Shown in pieces: positions 55,519 through 59,323 of a DNA stretch of 59,323 nt; the first letter of the stretch is position 1, and each line of letters begins with the position of its first letter. This DNA comes from Actinomycetota bacterium (lineage in GTDB: Bacteria; Actinomycetota; Acidimicrobiia; Acidimicrobiales; MedAcidi-G1). Under the pieces are notes generated by a model. The model was not told the origin of the DNA. It was given only the letters and a program-made list of their open reading frames with translations, and ran no database searches. A program made the translations under genes and the position numbers. The stretch covers positions 1 to 59,323 of the forward strand of contig PBLL01000024.1 of the NCBI GenBank assembly GCA_002721755.1, read 5' to 3'.

Positions 55519-57123
55519 ATGTATTCTTCTGCTGAAAAGAATCAGATTTGGTTGCAATTAGAAAAGCATCGCAAAGAAATTTCTCAAAAGTCTCTATCTG
55601 AATTGTTCAAAGAAAATCCAGATCGAGTCGATGATTTATCAATTTCTTTCGAAAGTCTTTGGATTGACGTTTCGAGACAACTAATTAACTCAGAGACTGT
55701 CAAACTATTTTCTGAGCTTGTAGAAGAAAGCAAAATCAAGAAATTTCTTTCAGACATGATGTCCGGAGACCCTGTCAACTCAACTGAGAAAAAACCCGCT
55801 CTACATACTGCACTTCGTGCATCTAAAGACTCCAAAATTTTAGTTGAAGGTATTAATGTTGTCCCCAAAATCACCGAAACCCTAGAAAAAATGACCGATT
55901 TTTCTGTTCAGATAAGAGACGGGAAGTTGCTAGGGGCTACTAATTCCCCTATCAAATCTGTAGTAGCAGTCGGAATTGGAGGATCACACCTTGGCTTATC
56001 AATGGCATATAAAGCACTCTCAAAATTCAGTCATACAGATTTAACAATAAAATTCTGTTCAAGCATCGACCCTATTGAACTGACTCAAACCCTCAATGGG
56101 TTAGACCCTGAAACAACAATTTTTGTCGTAACTTCAAAATCTTTCAACACAAAAGAAACCCTTTTACTAATGGAAAATGTAAAGGATTGGCTTAATCAAT
56201 CAATCGGAAAAACGGAGCTTTCGAAACATCTGGTTGGTGTTACAAGTAATAAGGAGAAAGCAATCAAATTAGGGATCCCAGAATCAATGGTTTTCGAGAT
56301 CCCTGATTGGGTTGGGGGAAGATTTTCGTTATCTTCTGCAGCCGGATTAGTTCTTATGATCTCGATAGGACCAAAAGAATTCTTTCAATTGCTATCAGGA
56401 ATGAACAAAATAGATAACAGAACCCTTAGTGAACCTTTCAACTCAAACGGAGTCTTAATTCTTTCTATGATTGACATTTGGAACCGATCTTTTCTTAACC
56501 ACCCAACTATGGCGATAATTCCTTACAGTAGTCAAATGTCAGATTTCCCTTCTTATTTGCAGCAACTCATGATGGAAAGTTTGGGGAAAAACAGCCTTGC
56601 AGATGGTCGGGAATTACAAGGACCAGTAGGGTCGATTGTTTGGGGAGCCACAGGAACAGAAAGCCAACATGCGTTTTTTCAATTTTTACACCAAGGTACC
56701 GACGTGGTTCCTTGTGAAATGCTCGGCTTCGCTAAAACAAACGACCAAACCACACAAGAACAAAAAAATGTTCTTTTCGCAAATTTAATCGCTCAATCGG
56801 AAGCACTAGCTTTTGGCTCTAATCATCAGGAAAAAAATACAAAAGGTAAAACAAATTTGGAAGGAAACAGGCCTTCGACTGTCATACTGGCTCCGGAACT
56901 TACCCCTTTCATTTTGGGTCAGTTGATCGCACTCTACGAACACAGAACTGTAGCTTCTGGTCTCGCTTGGGGAATTAATCCTTTCGACCAATGGGGAGTG
57001 GAATTAGGAAAAAATCTTGCTGTCGATTTTGAACTTGAATTAAATAGAGAAACACCTTCAAAGATAGAAAATTACTCAAGTAAAAAACTCCTTCAAAAAT
57101 TTAGAGAGTTCAAAAATTTCTAA
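55519..57123 (+). CDS. pgi: Glucose-6-phosphate isomerase
   Basis: A 534-residue glycolytic isomerase (glucose 6-phosphate to fructose 6-phosphate). Recognised by VAVGIGGSHLGLSMAYKAL, VTSKSFNTKETLL, WVGGRFSLSSAAGLV, GTESQHAFFQFLHQGT and the C-terminal signature NPFDQWGVELGKNLA. The Trp normally found in GGRxSLWS is Ser, so the sequence is somewhat divergent. No clear ribosome-binding site precedes the ATG. It ends 2 bp from the end of convergent hemL. Confidence 0.95.
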   Translation: MYSSAEKNQIWLQLEKHRKEISQKSLSELFKENPDRVDDLSISFESLWIDVSRQLINSETVKLFSELVEESKIKKFLSDMMSGDPVNSTEKKPALHTALRASKDSKILVEGINVVPKITETLEKMTDFSVQIRDGKLLGATNSPIKSVVAVGIGGSHLGLSMAYKALSKFSHTDLTIKFCSSIDPIELTQTLNGLDPETTIFVVTSKSFNTKETLLLMENVKDWLNQSIGKTELSKHLVGVTSNKEKAIKLGIPESMVFEIPDWVGGRFSLSSAAGLVLMISIGPKEFFQLLSGMNKIDNRTLSEPFNSNGVLILSMIDIWNRSFLNHPTMAIIPYSSQMSDFPSYLQQLMMESLGKNSLADGRELQGPVGSIVWGATGTESQHAFFQFLHQGTDVVPCEMLGFAKTNDQTTQEQKNVLFANLIAQSEALAFGSNHQEKNTKGKTNLEGNRPSTVILAPELTPFILGQLIALYEHRTVASGLAWGINPFDQWGVELGKNLAVDFELELNRETPSKIENYSSKKLLQKFREFKNF

Positions 57124-57125
57124 GT

Positions 57126-58394
57126 TCAACTATTCGAAATTTCTTTTATTACTTCTGCGGCAATTTCAATTGTTTGATCTATGAGTTTTTCCGTATGGGC
57201 CAAACTCAGAAAAATGACTTCGTACGGACCTGGGGCTAGTGCAACTCCTCTCTTGAGCATCCCGTGGAAAAAATTGGAATAAAAACCATTTTCTGCTATC
57301 GGTTTTACTTCTTCAAAATTCTTTGGCATTTCATTACTAAAGAAAATACCAATTAGTGAACCTACTTTTGGTGTGGTAATTACTAATCCTTCTGATGAAA
57401 TAACCTCTTCAAGTCCCTTTACCAAACGATTTGCTATTGCTTCTAGATATTCATACTCAGACTGGCCCAACAATTTAAGTGTTGCCTGACCTGCAGCCAT
57501 AGCTAAGGGATTACCTGACAGAGTCCCTGCTTGATAAACACCACCATCCGGAGCCAAAAAACTCATTAACTCTTGACTTCCAGCAAAAGCTCCGACGGGC
57601 AAACCGCCACCGATAATTTTACCAAAACACCAAAGATCAGGAGTCACTCCATACCAGTTCGAGGCTCCACCTGAGGATAAACGAAAACCTGTTATAACCT
57701 CATCAAAAATTAGTAAAACTCCTGCTGAATCACATGCACTTCTGATTTCTCTCAAAAAATTTTCCTTAGGTTCAACAAGGCCCATATTTGCTGGAACTGG
57801 CTCAACTATTACCGCAGCGATTGTTTGATCCATCTCTGGCACTTCGTTAAAAGGAACAACCATCGTCTCAGAGACCGCCGTTTCTGGAACCCCATCACTC
57901 CCAGAAATACCTTGATTCGCCACACCACTTCCAGCTTCTGCAAGCAAGAGATCAGAATGACCGTGGTAGCAACCTGAAAATTTAATGATTTTCGATCGTT
58001 TGGTGGCGCCTCGTGCCAACCTTAATGCTGTCATCGTCGCTTCGGTTCCACTATTTACAAAACGAATTGATTCGATTCCCTTTACTCTTTCAATGATTGA
58101 TTCAGCTAGGATGATTTCCTTTTCAGTTGGAGCTCCATAACTCGTTCCGAGTGATGCCGCTTGATTAATTGCTTCAATTACAACAGGGTGTGAGTGTCCC
58201 AAAATCATCGGGCCATAGGATTGAACATAATCGATATATCTATTTCCTTCCTCATCCCATACATAGGGACCTTCAGCATTTCTCACGAAATACGGGCTTC
58301 CTCCCACTGATTTAAAAGAGCGAACAGGAGAGTTAACTCCACCAGGTATAACTTTTTTTGCTCGTTCAAACAAAATCTTGTTCTCATCTACCAT
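57126..58394 (-). CDS. hemL: Glutamate-1-semialdehyde 2,1-aminomutase
   Basis: A 422-residue PLP enzyme of the C5 pathway, making 5-aminolevulinate for heme. It begins with the family pattern FERAKKVIPGGVNSPVRSFK; NSGTEATMTALRLARGATKR, FDEVITGFR and the PLP-lysine segment FGKIIGGGLPVGAFAG are present. Length fits the family. Six bases after hemB, so co-transcribed. It supplies the cytochromes encoded nearby. Confidence 0.96.
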   Translation of the reverse strand: MVDENKILFERAKKVIPGGVNSPVRSFKSVGGSPYFVRNAEGPYVWDEEGNRYIDYVQSYGPMILGHSHPVVIEAINQAASLGTSYGAPTEKEIILAESIIERVKGIESIRFVNSGTEATMTALRLARGATKRSKIIKFSGCYHGHSDLLLAEAGSGVANQGISGSDGVPETAVSETMVVPFNEVPEMDQTIAAVIVEPVPANMGLVEPKENFLREIRSACDSAGVLLIFDEVITGFRLSSGGASNWYGVTPDLWCFGKIIGGGLPVGAFAGSQELMSFLAPDGGVYQAGTLSGNPLAMAAGQATLKLLGQSEYEYLEAIANRLVKGLEEVISSEGLVITTPKVGSLIGIFFSNEMPKNFEEVKPIAENGFYSNFFHGMLKRGVALAPGPYEVIFLSLAHTEKLIDQTIEIAAEVIKEISNS

Positions 58395-58400
58395 GAGTAA

Positions 58401-59323
58401 TCAACCCTGCAAAATTTCCGCAGCTTGTTTTGCTGCATAAGTAAGAATTATGTCAGCTCCTGCCCTCTTAATTGAAAGCAAATGTTCCATCATCACGGAT
58501 TCACCATCTACCCAACCGTTAGCCTCAGCTGCCTTTACCATGGAATATTCACCGCTCACATGGTATGCAGCAATTGGGACTTCAATCTCTGCTCTAGCTC
58601 GTGCAATAACATCTAAGTAAGACAGTGCGGGCTTCACCATCACAATATCTGCGCCTTCAGTTATATCAGCTTTAATTTCCATCAAAGATTCTCGAAGATT
58701 TGAACTATCTTGTTGATAGCCTCGACGATCTCCTCCGTCTTTTATGGTCACATCAACGGCATCTCTGAATGGGCCATAAAGAGATGAGGCGTATTTTGCA
58801 GAATATGCAAGAATTATTGTGTCAATATGACCACCTGAATTAAGCGCTCCGCGAATCGAAGCGACCTGACCATCCATCATCCCTGAAGGAGCGCAAACGT
58901 CGGCACCAGCTTCAGCTTGGGCTAAAGCTATTTGATTGTAGATCTCAAGTGTCGCGTCGTTGTCAACGGTTCCCGCTGAGGACAAAACTCCACAATGTCC
59001 ATGACTTGTGTACTCATCAACACACAAATCAGCAATGAGTGTCATTTCTTCTCCAAAACTTTCTTTTAAGTCTTTAAGAGCTACCTGAACTATTCCATCT
59101 GGATTCCAGGCTTCTGATCCAAACTCGTCTTTGGATTTCGGGATACCAAAAATAATCACACCAGGTACCCCGAGTTTCCTTAATGAATCAACTTCAAGTC
59201 TCAAGCTTTTTATCGTGTGTTGATAAACACCCGGTAGTGAAAGTATCTGCTGTGGTTCTTCAATATCTTCCCTAACAAAAAGTGGTGCTACAAAATCATT
59301 AACAGAAATTTGTGTTTCTGCTA
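58401..59323 (-). CDS. hemB: Delta-aminolevulinic acid dehydratase (5' end missing)
   Basis: Porphobilinogen synthase, 306 residues plus a partial codon; the N-terminus is beyond the right edge. The frame is open to the edge and reads ISVNDFVAPLFVRE, then ILSLPGVYQH, so the Leu-Arg-Leu start suggested by a TTG at 59202-59204 is internal. The Schiff-base lysine is in MVKPALSYLDVI. The metal loop LCVDEYTSHGHCG has Cys-Asp-Cys instead of three Cys, as I recall for other actinobacteria. It precedes hemL in the same operon. Confidence 0.95.
   Translation of the reverse strand, partial: AETQISVNDFVAPLFVREDIEEPQQILSLPGVYQHTIKSLRLEVDSLRKLGVPGVIIFGIPKSKDEFGSEAWNPDGIVQVALKDLKESFGEEMTLIADLCVDEYTSHGHCGVLSSAGTVDNDATLEIYNQIALAQAEAGADVCAPSGMMDGQVASIRGALNSGGHIDTIILAYSAKYASSLYGPFRDAVDVTIKDGGDRRGYQQDSSNLRESLMEIKADITEGADIVMVKPALSYLDVIARARAEIEVPIAAYHVSGEYSMVKAAEANGWVDGESVMMEHLLSIKRAGADIILTYAAKQAAEILQG

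Overview
The window looks like a piece of chromosome from an AT-rich, probably marine actinobacterium, most likely Acidimicrobiia-like. No database search was possible, so the lineage is inferred. The reasons are the actinobacterial order tuf-fusA-rpsG-rpsL-rpoC-rpoB-rplL-rplJ-rplA-rplK-nusG-secE-tRNA-Trp-rpmG, the actinobacterial RpoB/RpoC sequences, NusG with a long acidic N-terminal extension, a MenJ-like menaquinone reductase beside the nuo genes, and htpX beside a second nuo cluster, an arrangement I recall from Streptomyces. Almost everything is on the minus strand. No rRNA, insertion sequence, CRISPR array or prophage was seen.

Region 1 (1-15489) is the translation and transcription block: the start of tuf, then fusA, rpsG, rpsL, rpoC, rpoB, rplL, rplJ with an L10 leader, rplA, rplK, nusG, secE, tRNA-Trp, rpmG and rpmB. 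RpoC appears to have lost its second zinc site. RplJ and NusG carry acidic low-complexity segments made of short tandem DNA duplications.

Region 2 (15611-21580) is mixed: tRNA-Met, tRNA-Thr, a GNAT acetyltransferase, tRNA-Tyr, yajQ, htpX, a small HAD phosphatase, acetyl-CoA synthetase, and a MidA/NDUFAF7-type methyltransferase directly behind a nuo cluster.

Region 3 (21598-53077) is the main feature: about 31 kb of co-directional, mostly overlapping respiratory genes. In transcription order they are a 3-TM protein, a 2[4Fe-4S] ferredoxin, a split b6-type cytochrome b (b6 plus subunit IV), a Rieske protein, a diheme cytochrome c, an unknown 337-residue membrane protein, a complete nuoABCDEFGHIJKLMN, and then a second nuoABCD-HIJKLMN lacking nuoE, nuoF and nuoG. 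The 14-subunit complex should oxidise NADH with menaquinone and pass electrons to the b6-type complex. The 11-subunit complex has no NADH module and has lost several residues of the quinone-reducing site in NuoD and NuoH, while keeping its antiporter-like subunits. Its electron donor and acceptor are therefore unknown; the ferredoxin is a candidate donor.

Region 4 (53078-59323): a 294-bp divergent promoter region with a CRP-like dyad, then a monoheme cytochrome c, menJ and pgi on the plus strand, followed by hemL and the 5'-truncated hemB on the minus strand. The respiratory theme therefore extends to quinone side-chain saturation and tetrapyrrole supply.

The most interesting material is the pair of complex I clusters. 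The methyltransferase lies beside the cluster whose NuoD keeps the arginine methylated in mitochondria, and that same NuoD has a remodelled quinone pocket.
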